From the NCBI RefSeq assembly GCF_947241125.1, contig NZ_OX365700.1, positions 3,690,001-3,754,000 of the forward strand: a stretch of 64,000 bases of DNA, read 5' to 3'. The notes beneath the pieces were generated by a model, which ran no database searches, was not told where the DNA came from, and saw only the letters and a program-made list of their open reading frames with translations. The DNA comes from Nitrospira tepida (lineage in GTDB: Bacteria; Nitrospirota; Nitrospiria; Nitrospirales; Nitrospiraceae). Each line of letters opens with the position of its first letter. Position 1 is the stretch's first letter. Both the position numbers and the translations under genes were made by a program. Shown piece by piece: positions 28,159-35,289 of this stretch.

Positions 28159-29334
28159 ATGGAAATTCGCGAGCTGCTCAAGACCATGGTCGACCGCGAA
28201 GGGTCGGACCTGTACCTCACCGTGGATGCGCCGCCCATCTACCGCATCCATGGGATGACGCACCCCACGTCGGACCCTCCCTTCACCAACGAACAATTGG
28301 AGGCCCTGGCGCTCGCCTTGATGCGCGGACCGCAGCGAAGCGAGTTCGAGGAGAAGATGGAGATGAATCTGGCCCTCTATTACAAAGACCTGGGCCGTTT
28401 CCGCGTGAACGTCTTTCGCCAGCGGGGCAACGTGGGCCTCGTGTTTCGGCACATCAAGGCGGAGATTCAGAGCGTGGAGCAGCTCGGACTGCCCCCGATC
28501 ATCAAGGACCTCGCCATGACCAAGCGCGGGTTGATCCTCGTGGTCGGCGCCACAGGGTCCGGAAAATCTACCACCCTGGCGGCCATGATCGACCACCGCA
28601 ACTCGGTCTCGCCCGGACATATCATCTCGGTTGAGGATCCGATCGAGTTCGTGCACCCGCACAAGAAATGCCTCATCACCCAACGTGAAGTCGGCTTCGA
28701 CACCTTGTCCTTCCACAACGCGCTCAAGAACACCCTGCGGCAGGCGCCGGACGTGATCCTCATCGGCGAAATCCGGGACACGGAAACCATGGAAGCCGCC
28801 ATCACGTTCGCGGAAACCGGCCATCTCTGCCTGGGCACGCTGCACTCCAACAACGCCAACCAGGCCATCGAACGCATCATGAACTTCTTTCCGGTGGAGC
28901 GACACCAGCAGATCTACCTGCAACTGTCCTTGAACCTGCGCGCCATCCTGTCCCAGCGCCTCGTCCCCTCTCTGGACGGACGGCGGGCGCCGGCGATCGA
29001 GATCATGCTGGATACCCCCCGCATCAAGGACCTGATCAAGAAGGCCGAGATCGACACGCTGAAGGAAGCGATGGAACAGGGCGTCGAAGAAGGGTGCCAG
29101 ACTTTCGATTACGTCCTGTTTACCCTGTACAAAGAAGGAAAGATCAGCCTGGAGCAGGCTTTGATCAACGCCGACAGCGCCAATAACCTCCGCCTCAAGA
29201 TCAAGCTGGAGGGGGTGCGGAGCGGAGATGAGCAGCTCTCGAAACTGTTGGAGGGAGACAACAAAGACAAAACCCGAGACCGCAAGGCCACCTTCCAGAT
29301 TGTCGGAAACGAACCTACCCTCCGGAGGAAATAG
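28159..29334 (+). CDS. pilU: PilT-like ATPase PilU
   Basis: 391 residues. It is a paralogue of the upstream PilT, with EIRELLKTMVDREGSDLYLTVDAPP, Walker A GATGSGKST, Asp box ISVEDPIEFVH, Walker B VILIGEIRDTETM and His box TGHLCLGTLHSNNANQAIERIMNFFP. The longer C-terminus (EQLSKLLEGDNKDKTRDRKATFQIVG) fits PilU, which needs PilT for retraction in known systems. The ATG at 28159 has GGAGAGAG upstream; the frame opens much earlier inside pilT, where it is a shadow. Confidence 0.93.
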   Translation: MEIRELLKTMVDREGSDLYLTVDAPPIYRIHGMTHPTSDPPFTNEQLEALALALMRGPQRSEFEEKMEMNLALYYKDLGRFRVNVFRQRGNVGLVFRHIKAEIQSVEQLGLPPIIKDLAMTKRGLILVVGATGSGKSTTLAAMIDHRNSVSPGHIISVEDPIEFVHPHKKCLITQREVGFDTLSFHNALKNTLRQAPDVILIGEIRDTETMEAAITFAETGHLCLGTLHSNNANQAIERIMNFFPVERHQQIYLQLSLNLRAILSQRLVPSLDGRRAPAIEIMLDTPRIKDLIKKAEIDTLKEAMEQGVEEGCQTFDYVLFTLYKEGKISLEQALINADSANNLRLKIKLEGVRSGDEQLSKLLEGDNKDKTRDRKATFQIVGNEPTLRRK

Positions 29335-29357
29335 CGCCGGGCCGCCGCGCCAGGCGC

Positions 29358-29921
29358 TCAGGGCATGGCGGCGGACGGCTCCGTCAACTGTTCCAGATAG
29401 GCAGCCATCTGATCGAGCGCTTCCGCGCTCAGCTTCTGCCCGTACCAACGCGGCATGGCATGGGTCGGATAACCCGGCACAATATACACGCCGGGATTCA
29501 CAATCGACTCCACGATATATTCCCGCACCGTTTGCGCCTTTCCCTTATATTTGGGATCAGCCAGCCGCTGCGGCCCCGTCGTTCCGAGCCTGAGCGCAGG
29601 ACCTTCGCGCCCCTGCGCCCCTTCAATCCCCGGGATGGTGTGACAGACCGGACAACCGGCCTTGAGGAACATGACCTGGAGCGGCTCCTGGCCGCTGACG
29701 AGCGGCACCATCTCCGGCGTCAACTGCGGTCCGGTGATGCCTCCTCCATCCTTCGGGTGTTCCGACACCGTCGGAGTCCGGCTGATCGTGTAGAGGGCAA
29801 ACAGCAGGACGGCGCCGACAAGCCAGGCCGTGATGCTGCGCTCGCGCCGCCGAGCTGCGGCTTTCTTGCTATCGGATGTGGCGTCCCTGTCGGATGACGA
29901 TGTCGGTGGTGAATCTGACAC
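29358..29921 (-). CDS. Membrane-anchored monohaem cytochrome c
   Basis: 187 residues from a GTG start with GGGAGGGG just upstream. A Ser-rich cytoplasmic tip is followed by one transmembrane helix (ITAWLVGAVLLFALYTIS, about 30-47), then a periplasmic class I cytochrome c domain with haem site CPVCH and a likely axial Met in THAMPRWYG. The LSAEALDQMAAYLEQL helix closes the fold. It probably passes electrons in a respiratory chain. Convergent with pilU (23-bp gap). Confidence 0.88.
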   Translation of the reverse strand: MSDSPPTSSSDRDATSDSKKAAARRRERSITAWLVGAVLLFALYTISRTPTVSEHPKDGGGITGPQLTPEMVPLVSGQEPLQVMFLKAGCPVCHTIPGIEGAQGREGPALRLGTTGPQRLADPKYKGKAQTVREYIVESIVNPGVYIVPGYPTHAMPRWYGQKLSAEALDQMAAYLEQLTEPSAAMP

Positions 29922-30087
29922 AACCCCTCCCGCCTCGACTCTCCCATCGCAGACGTTGCCTCAAGGCCTCGGCTTGAATCGGATCGCCCGATCGCAGCCG
30001 GTCAACCGTTCAGCCCTGCATGGCCTGCGAGCTTCATGGATGGACAGCCCAGAGTCAACGTCGAGGAAGGGCCCGGCCGGCTCCCGC

Positions 30088-30918
30088 TCATTGGGGAACC
30101 GTCGTCGCCGCACAGCGGAACCCGATGGTGCGATCCCTGAATTCCGGCTCCGCCGACACTCGGGCAGTGACGCGCAACGCCACCGGCAGATCGGCCCAGG
30201 ACCCGCCCCGAATCACTCGCTTTTCTCCCTCAGCCGGACCGGGAGGATTTTTCGCGGGACTCTTGGCGTAGTATTCACGGTCATACCAATCCGCCACCCA
30301 TTCCGCCGCATTCCCGGACATATGGGCCACCCCATAGGGACTCTTGCCCCCTTCCTTGAGGCCATGGCGCACACTCATGCCCTCGCCGCCGCTCGTGACC
30401 GCCGCCAACGTGATGGCTTCGCTGACCCAAAGCCCCCGGTTGTAATTGGCAATATCGACGAACGGTTGCATATGTCCCCAGGGGTATCGCCGGCCGTCTG
30501 TGCCGCGCGCCGCCTTCTCCCATTCCGCTTCAGTCGGAAGCCGCTTCCCGGCCCACTTGCAATAGGCATCCGCATCGTGCCAACTGACGCCGACTACCGG
30601 CCGATCGCCCGCCGCCGTGACAGCTTCTTCATCCCAGGTCGGGGGAGGCCGGCGCTTGGCCGCCTCCAGAAAGGCGGCATATTGGGCGATCGTCACTTCA
30701 TACTGGTCGATATAGAAGGTATCCAGCGTCACCTGATGCTGGGGACGCTCATTGGGGAGCCCGTCGTCGCTGCCCATCGTAAAGGCCCCTTCGGGAATCT
30801 GCATCATCGGACCATCCTTGCTCTTGACCGGCTCGGCGCCGAAGGATAGGGCGCCTACGAAGATCATCATTCCCGCCGCCATCACGCCCGCCGCTACACC
30901 CACGCCTCGTCGGTTCAT
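30088..30918 (-). CDS. SUMF1/formylglycine-generating-enzyme fold protein, catalytic Cys absent
   Basis: 276 residues. Signal peptide or anchor at 1-30 (GVAAGVMAAGMMIFVGALSFGA). The SUMF1 fold is complete: MMQIPEGAFTMGSDDGLPNERPQHQVTLDTFYIDQYEVTIAQYAAFL, KRLPTEAEWEKAARG, GNAAEWVADWYD, RVIRGGSWADLPVALRVTAR and a final GFRCA. In true formylglycine enzymes the segment after RGGSW carries the catalytic Cys-Arg; here it is Leu-Arg, so sulfatase activation is unlikely. Similar proteins occur beside respiratory enzymes and cytochromes, as here. ATG 30918 has GGGGG six bases upstream. Confidence 0.85.
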   Translation of the reverse strand: MNRRGVGVAAGVMAAGMMIFVGALSFGAEPVKSKDGPMMQIPEGAFTMGSDDGLPNERPQHQVTLDTFYIDQYEVTIAQYAAFLEAAKRRPPPTWDEEAVTAAGDRPVVGVSWHDADAYCKWAGKRLPTEAEWEKAARGTDGRRYPWGHMQPFVDIANYNRGLWVSEAITLAAVTSGGEGMSVRHGLKEGGKSPYGVAHMSGNAAEWVADWYDREYYAKSPAKNPPGPAEGEKRVIRGGSWADLPVALRVTARVSAEPEFRDRTIGFRCAATTVPQ

Positions 30919-31001
30919 GAGTCCCCCCATTAAGAGATCAAGCGCCGAGTTCCACCGGGATAATCCGAGGCAGTGTACCGTCGGCCTTATTCAAACTCAA
31001 C

Positions 31002-31023
31002 GGCTGATTGCGGGCTGATTGCG
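31002..31023. repeat. 11-bp tandem duplication
   Basis: GGCTGATTGCG occurs twice in direct tandem (31002-31012, 31013-31023) between the SUMF1 gene and tRNA-Glu. It looks like replication slippage; no function is proposed. Confidence 0.7.
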
Positions 31024-31117
31024 GGATGGCAGGACCGGGCGAGATGCCGATCAGCGCCGTGGCAAGGACCTACCTCTGGTGACGATTGTCGAGACTCGAC
31101 CAATGGAGGGAAGAAGG

Positions 31118-31195
31118 TGGCGTCCCCAACGGGATTCGAACCCGTGTTGCCGGCTTGAAAGGCCGGCGTCCTAGGCCAGGCTAGACGATGGGGAC
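31118..31195 (-). tRNA. tRNA-Glu (anticodon TTC)
   Basis: 78 bases including an encoded CCA. The acceptor stem GTCCCCA pairs with TGGGGAC (7 bp), the T-arm contains GGTTCGAATCC and the anticodon stem CCGGC/GCCGG holds the loop CTTTCAA with anticodon TTC. The 5' end is at 31195. Confidence 0.95.
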
Positions 31196-31215
31196 GCACG
31201 AGGGAATGTCGGGCG

Positions 31216-31263
31216 ATAGTAACGGATGGGCAGGAGGTGAGTCAATTAGAGGTGAGTCAATTA
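31216..31263 (-). promoter_or_regulatory. tRNA-Glu promoter with tandemly duplicated -35 segment
   Basis: TTGACT at 31245-31240, an 18-bp spacer and TACTAT at 31221-31216, upstream of tRNA-Glu. The 15-bp unit GAGGTGAGTCAATTA (plus strand) is repeated exactly at 31234-31248 and 31249-31263, giving a second TTGACT 15 bp further upstream. Confidence 0.55.
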
Positions 31264-31425
31264 TCGGCAACGATCCGGACACGAACGATCGCCACTGTAT
31301 GATGTAGGCACATACCGATCGTCGTGTTCGCAGTCCCGCCCTTGTGCGCCATCCGCCGGTTCAGTATGCTCACCGAGATTCAACCCGGTCCACTCATGAC
31401 AAAGCTTTATCACGAGGCCTGCACC

Positions 31426-32436
31426 ATGATCATGTCCGTCCTGCGATCCAGCACTCGCCCGTTCGTCGCACTGCTGGCTTGTGTCCTCTACTTCGGTTCC
31501 GCCGAAGCCGGGCCATTGCCCTCGGAGCGTATCGAAACCAGCAAACTGGCCACCGTCGGCGTACTGCAACCGGGCGAAGATCTCACAAGCCCGGCCAGCA
31601 AGACCCACTTTACGATGCGGGGGACCGCGGTGCATCTACGGGACGGGTTTATCGTGACGGCGCGCCACGTCGTGGAGAAGGACGACAACGGAAGAAAAGT
31701 CGTCCCGAATCAGATCACCGTGATGACCGCCGGGTTGGAGGAGACCGCCGCCTCATTGGTCGGCGGGAGCGCCTTTCTGGATCTGGCCGTCTTTCGGATC
31801 GACGGCGACGTGGCCGCGCATCTGCCGCCCACGCGGTTCGCGGACGGCGAAGCATCACCGGGCCAGCCGGTCTACACGATCGGCTATCCGCTCGGTTGGG
31901 GGCCGGCCATGGGATTCGGGCGAGTGGGCAATCCCAACACATTTCTCCCGACCGCCGACACCAGATTGCTCCAACTCGATCTCTCTGCCTGCAGCGGCAA
32001 TTCCGGCGGAGGGGTATTCAACGAACAGGGAGAACTCGTCGGCCTCATGCATGCCATCATTCAAACCGAGACCGCCCAGGGCGAGCAACGTTGCAGTCGA
32101 TTCGGCTTTGCCGTCCCCGGTTCATTGGCGCAAAAAATCGTGACCGCGGTCCTGAACGGCGAGCAGCCTCGGTTTTCCCGCCTCGGGGTCGGGCTGACCC
32201 TGATGAGGATGGGCGGTCAATGGCGCATCGCCGCCTCCGACGTGACGGGACCGGCCCGCGACGGAGGCCTTCAAAAGGGCGACATCATCCTGGCCATCGA
32301 CGACACCGAGCTGACCGACGGCGTGCAACTGAAGAATTATCTCATCGAACACACCGCCCCGGGACAGCAGATCTCAGTCAAGGTCCTGCGGGGACAAACC
32401 GAACGCGTGCTCAAGGTGACGCTGGGACAGTCCTAG
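31426..32436 (+). CDS. Trypsin-like serine protease with PDZ domain (HtrA/DegP-related)
   Basis: 336 residues. A signal peptide (VALLACVLYFGSAEAG) ends near residue 29. The S1C protease domain shows His in VTARHVV, Asp in AFLDLAVFRID and Ser in LDLSACSGNSGGGVFNEQGE, the full triad. A single C-terminal PDZ domain follows (GPARDGGLQKGDIILAIDDTELTDGVQLKNYLIEHTAPGQQISVKVLRG). Likely a periplasmic quality-control protease. GAGG eight bases before ATG 31426 supports this start; the open frame begins earlier at 31324. Confidence 0.9.
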   Translation: MIMSVLRSSTRPFVALLACVLYFGSAEAGPLPSERIETSKLATVGVLQPGEDLTSPASKTHFTMRGTAVHLRDGFIVTARHVVEKDDNGRKVVPNQITVMTAGLEETAASLVGGSAFLDLAVFRIDGDVAAHLPPTRFADGEASPGQPVYTIGYPLGWGPAMGFGRVGNPNTFLPTADTRLLQLDLSACSGNSGGGVFNEQGELVGLMHAIIQTETAQGEQRCSRFGFAVPGSLAQKIVTAVLNGEQPRFSRLGVGLTLMRMGGQWRIAASDVTGPARDGGLQKGDIILAIDDTELTDGVQLKNYLIEHTAPGQQISVKVLRGQTERVLKVTLGQS

Positions 32437-32475
32437 TCGAACGGCAGGCGGGCTAATATCGGGACCATCTCACGA

Positions 32476-32952
32476 TCAGCGAACGATATAGCGAGGAAGC
32501 CGTTCGACCAATGAGGGAATTGCCGTCCAGATGTACTCGACGATGCCGGTGACATAGGCCTTGGCGGCCTCGGGAAATTCCTGCCACTGCGGCAGTGCCT
32601 CGTGCAGATCAAGAATGGCGGATTCTCGGCCGTAGCTGACCTCGTTGAACAGCCGGATTTCTCGACCGAAGCGCCGTCGAATGATGTCCCGATGATCCAG
32701 ACTCATCGCCACGGGCAAGGCCGCCTCATCCAGCAACATCTGGGTGAGCCGGCGCTGCACATGAGCGGTGACATCCACTCCCTTGGCGAGCAAGAGTCCT
32801 CGCACGAATGGATGGATTGCTTGAGGACTGGCCTCAATGCCGGCAGAGCTGACAAGGTAGCCGGACTGTTCGCCAAAATAGGGCTTCAATGCATGTTCGG
32901 CGACCAGGCTGCGGAAGATATTGCCGGTGCAGATAAAGAGGATCGAGGCCAT
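32476..32952 (-). CDS. Low-molecular-weight protein tyrosine phosphatase-like protein
   Basis: 158 residues. The P-loop CTGNIFRS near residue 8 fits the C-x5-R-S signature of the LMW-PTP/arsenate reductase fold, followed by AEHALKPYF and SSAGIEA. Two details differ from standard enzymes: the second Cys of the loop (usually CxGNxCRS) is Phe, and the general-acid DP motif near the C-terminus appears as DL (ILDLHEALP). Activity is therefore uncertain. ATG 32952 fits the family start. Divergent from ttcA. Confidence 0.8.
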   Translation of the reverse strand: MASILFICTGNIFRSLVAEHALKPYFGEQSGYLVSSAGIEASPQAIHPFVRGLLLAKGVDVTAHVQRRLTQMLLDEAALPVAMSLDHRDIIRRRFGREIRLFNEVSYGRESAILDLHEALPQWQEFPEAAKAYVTGIVEYIWTAIPSLVERLPRYIVR

Positions 32953-33025
32953 GCGACGACTCACACACCGATTCCACTCACCAGCCCAACCCACCCCTCC
33001 CTTTTTGATCACGTCGAGAGGTAGA

Positions 33026-33931
33026 ATGCCGCCCATGATCGAATCAACCAACCCGCAGCCGCGCCCGTCCGATCGCATTGCCGGCTTGACCGGCGAGGCC
33101 AGAAAACTCCAAACCCGCCTGTGCCGGTTGACGGGACAAGCCATTGCCGATTACGGCATGATCGATGAGGGCGACACGATCATGGTCTGCCTGTCCGGCG
33201 GCAAGGACAGTTACGGCTTGCTGGACATCCTCCTCCTGCTGCAGAGCCGGGCGCCGATCAGCTACAACATCGTCGCGGTGAACCTGGACCAAAAACAGCC
33301 AGGATTTCCAGCCCATGTGTTGCCGGAGTATCTTTCCAAACTGGGCGTGCCCTTTCGGATCGAGACGCGCGACACCTATTCGACGGTCAAACGCGTGATC
33401 CCCGAAGGGGAAACGATGTGTTCCCTCTGCTCGCGGCTGCGGCGCGCCATCCTTTATCAGGTCGCGACGGAACTCGGGGCGACCAAGATCGCCCTCGGCC
33501 ACCATCGTGAGGATATCCTGGAAACGTTTGTCTTGAATATGCTGTACAACGGCGCACTCAAGACCATGCCGCCCAAGCTGGGCTCGGACGACGGGCGCCA
33601 CGTCGTGATCCGGCCGTTGGCCTATGTGCCGGAATCGGACCTGGCCGCCTATGCCGAGGCCCGGAGATTTCCCATCATCCCCTGCGACCTCTGCGGCTCT
33701 CAAGAGCATCTCAAGCGGAAGGTCGTGAAGTCCCTGTTGGGGACCTGGGAACAGGAATCACCCGGCTGCTTGGACAGCATGCTCGCGGCCCTGGGGAATG
33801 TGGCTCCCTCGCACCTCTTGGATCGCGCCCTGTACGATTTTCAGGCGCTGGAGCCGGAGCGCGAGACCGGCCGGCCGACTGAAGCGATTCATCCCGCCTC
33901 GCTCCAGTCGTTGAAATCATCGTCGCGCTAA
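33026..33931 (+). CDS. ttcA: tRNA 2-thiocytidine biosynthesis protein TtcA
   Basis: 301 residues. The PP-loop ATPase motif [15 protein letters not shown] lies near residue 60. CSLC and CDLC pairs mark the [4Fe-4S] cluster ligands of the TtcA/TtuA family, and [29 protein letters not shown] is a TtcA hallmark. It thiolates C32 of certain tRNAs. ATG 33026 has GAGAGG five bases upstream; ATG 33035 is possible. Confidence 0.92.
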   Translation: MPPMIESTNPQPRPSDRIAGLTGEARKLQTRLCRLTGQAIADYGMIDEGDTIMVCLSGGKDSYGLLDILLLLQSRAPISYNIVAVNLDQKQPGFPAHVLPEYLSKLGVPFRIETRDTYSTVKRVIPEGETMCSLCSRLRRAILYQVATELGATKIALGHHREDILETFVLNMLYNGALKTMPPKLGSDDGRHVVIRPLAYVPESDLAAYAEARRFPIIPCDLCGSQEHLKRKVVKSLLGTWEQESPGCLDSMLAALGNVAPSHLLDRALYDFQALEPERETGRPTEAIHPASLQSLKSSSR

Positions 33932-33962
33932 CGAACCCCGACGGTTGGAGCCCGGAGACGGC

Positions 33963-34004
33963 GCGGGCGCGGCCTTTCCCTCAGCAGGGAAAAGCCGCGC
34001 CCGC
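33963..34004. terminator. Bidirectional hairpin terminator
   Basis: A 19-bp stem with one mismatch (33963-33981 with 33986-34004) and loop CAGC sits between the convergent genes ttcA and the secreted-protein gene at 34040. A/T-rich inner pairs and a very GC-rich base are visible; there is no long T-run. Confidence 0.75.
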
Positions 34005-34039
34005 ACGGATGACTCAACCGATTTTCGGATCAGAACCGG

Positions 34040-34414
34040 CTACAAGGAGGTCGCTTTCTCGTACTGAACAGCCAGCAGCTTCAGCATGTCGTCCACGCTC
34101 TCCCGCATCTCCGCCCCCCACTTCGAGCCTTCCGGCTTGTTTTGAACCTTGTAGATTTCGCGGGCGACGTTGTCGCGGGTCATCATGAGGTCCGCGACCA
34201 CAGCGAAGTTCTTCTGATCCCCCTTCAGCTTGCCGATTACCTGATCGACCTTGGCAAGAATTTCATCCACCTTGGCCTTGTAGGCAGCCGGTTCCTTCGG
34301 CAGCCCTTCGACGTTGATCGAATCCGCCCAACTGACCGTGGCGCCCATCCAGACGGTGGCGGCCATCACCACCGCCAGCACCATCCCTGCCTGACCAACC
34401 ATCCGCTTTCCCAT
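34040..34414 (-). CDS. Secreted hypothetical protein
   Basis: 124 residues. A clear signal peptide ends near residue 30 (MVLAVVMAATVWMGATVSWA). The mature part, about 94 residues, is predicted helical and charged (AYKAKVDEILAKVDQVIGKLKGDQKNFAVVADLMMTRDNVAREIYKVQN), like a small four-helix periplasmic protein. No family recognised. GGAGG stands in a strong ribosome-binding site before the ATG. Monocistronic, ending at the bidirectional terminator. Confidence 0.8.
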   Translation of the reverse strand: MGKRMVGQAGMVLAVVMAATVWMGATVSWADSINVEGLPKEPAAYKAKVDEILAKVDQVIGKLKGDQKNFAVVADLMMTRDNVAREIYKVQNKPEGSKWGAEMRESVDDMLKLLAVQYEKATSL

Positions 34415-34600
34415 GCAATCCTCCTTTCATCACCCTTTCAAGCAATCCATCACGACAAGATGACTATGATCGACCCCGTCGATTCATTACCTGTACATGA
34501 ACGGACGACGGACGAGCACCTCCTTGGCAACCGGCGTCTATATCCCAACCGGCCCCAAAAAGGCAAGCCCCGGTCGACGCCCTACCGTATTGACGGAATG

Positions 34601-35152
34601 CTAGGTTCCAGCCTTTAGGCGATCAGCGAATTTCTTTCGGAATTTTGAGACCTTGGGGCCGACCACGTAGGTGCAGTAGTGTTGGGAAGGATTCCTGGCA
34701 AAGTATTCCTGATGATAGGCCTCAGCCAAGTAGAAGGGGCCGGCAGGGACCACCTCCGTGACAATCGGATTGTCATAGAGCCGTTCAGCGGTCAGGGTTG
34801 CAATCACATCCGACGCAACGGCCTTTTGCTCGGGCGAGTGGTAGAAAATCGCCGATCGGTATTGGGTTCCGACGTCGTTGCCCTGCCGGTTGAGGGTCGT
34901 GGGGTCGTGGATGACGAAGAAGATATCCAGAATATCGCGAAAGGAAACAACAGAAGGGTCGAACCGGATCTGCACCACCTCGGCATGGCCGGTCCGGCCC
35001 ATACAGACCGCTTCATAGGTCGGATGTTCGACCTGTCCGCCCATGTACCCCGACTCGACGGAGGAGACCCCCTTCAATTGGTCGTAGACGGCTTCCAGAC
35101 ACCAGAAACACCCGCCGGCAAGTGTGGCGACTTCTTGGCTAGCTGTGGACAT
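34601..35152 (-). CDS. msrA: Peptide-methionine (S)-S-oxide reductase MsrA
   Basis: 183 residues. The catalytic motif GGCFWCLEAVYDQLKGV (Cys at about 15) is followed by SGYMGGQVEHPTYEAVC, GHAEVVQI, FFVIHDPTTLNRQGNDVGTQYRSAIF and the EYFARNPSQHYC end. It reduces methionine sulfoxide in damaged proteins. ATG 35152 (MSTASQEV) matches the family start; the open frame to 35530 overlaps hrpB and is a shadow. Confidence 0.95.
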   Translation of the reverse strand: MSTASQEVATLAGGCFWCLEAVYDQLKGVSSVESGYMGGQVEHPTYEAVCMGRTGHAEVVQIRFDPSVVSFRDILDIFFVIHDPTTLNRQGNDVGTQYRSAIFYHSPEQKAVASDVIATLTAERLYDNPIVTEVVPAGPFYLAEAYHQEYFARNPSQHYCTYVVGPKVSKFRKKFADRLKAGT

Positions 35153-35289
35153 GATCCGTTCCCTTGCCCCCTGCCGCTTACCGGTCTTGCGTGATCGAGC
35201 CAGCCATCGCAGATAGTCCGAGCTTGGATGGAACCTTACACGACCGTGCAGCGAGATGTACAGGGCTCCCCCCGGGCTCTCAGGCTCAA

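Noticed and set aside
27685-29448. 587-residue open frame antisense to pilT and pilU
   Set aside because: It lies opposite two well-supported genes and its sequence (QLNGFEIPHFAD-like, His/Asp/Arg-rich) is an antisense shadow of high-GC codons.
30088-30918. Sulfatase-activating formylglycine enzyme
   Set aside because: The catalytic Cys after RGGSW is missing and no sulfatase gene is near.
31344-32456. Second 370-residue frame over the protease gene
   Set aside because: Arg-rich +frame shadow; the catalytic triad and PDZ domain are in the other frame.
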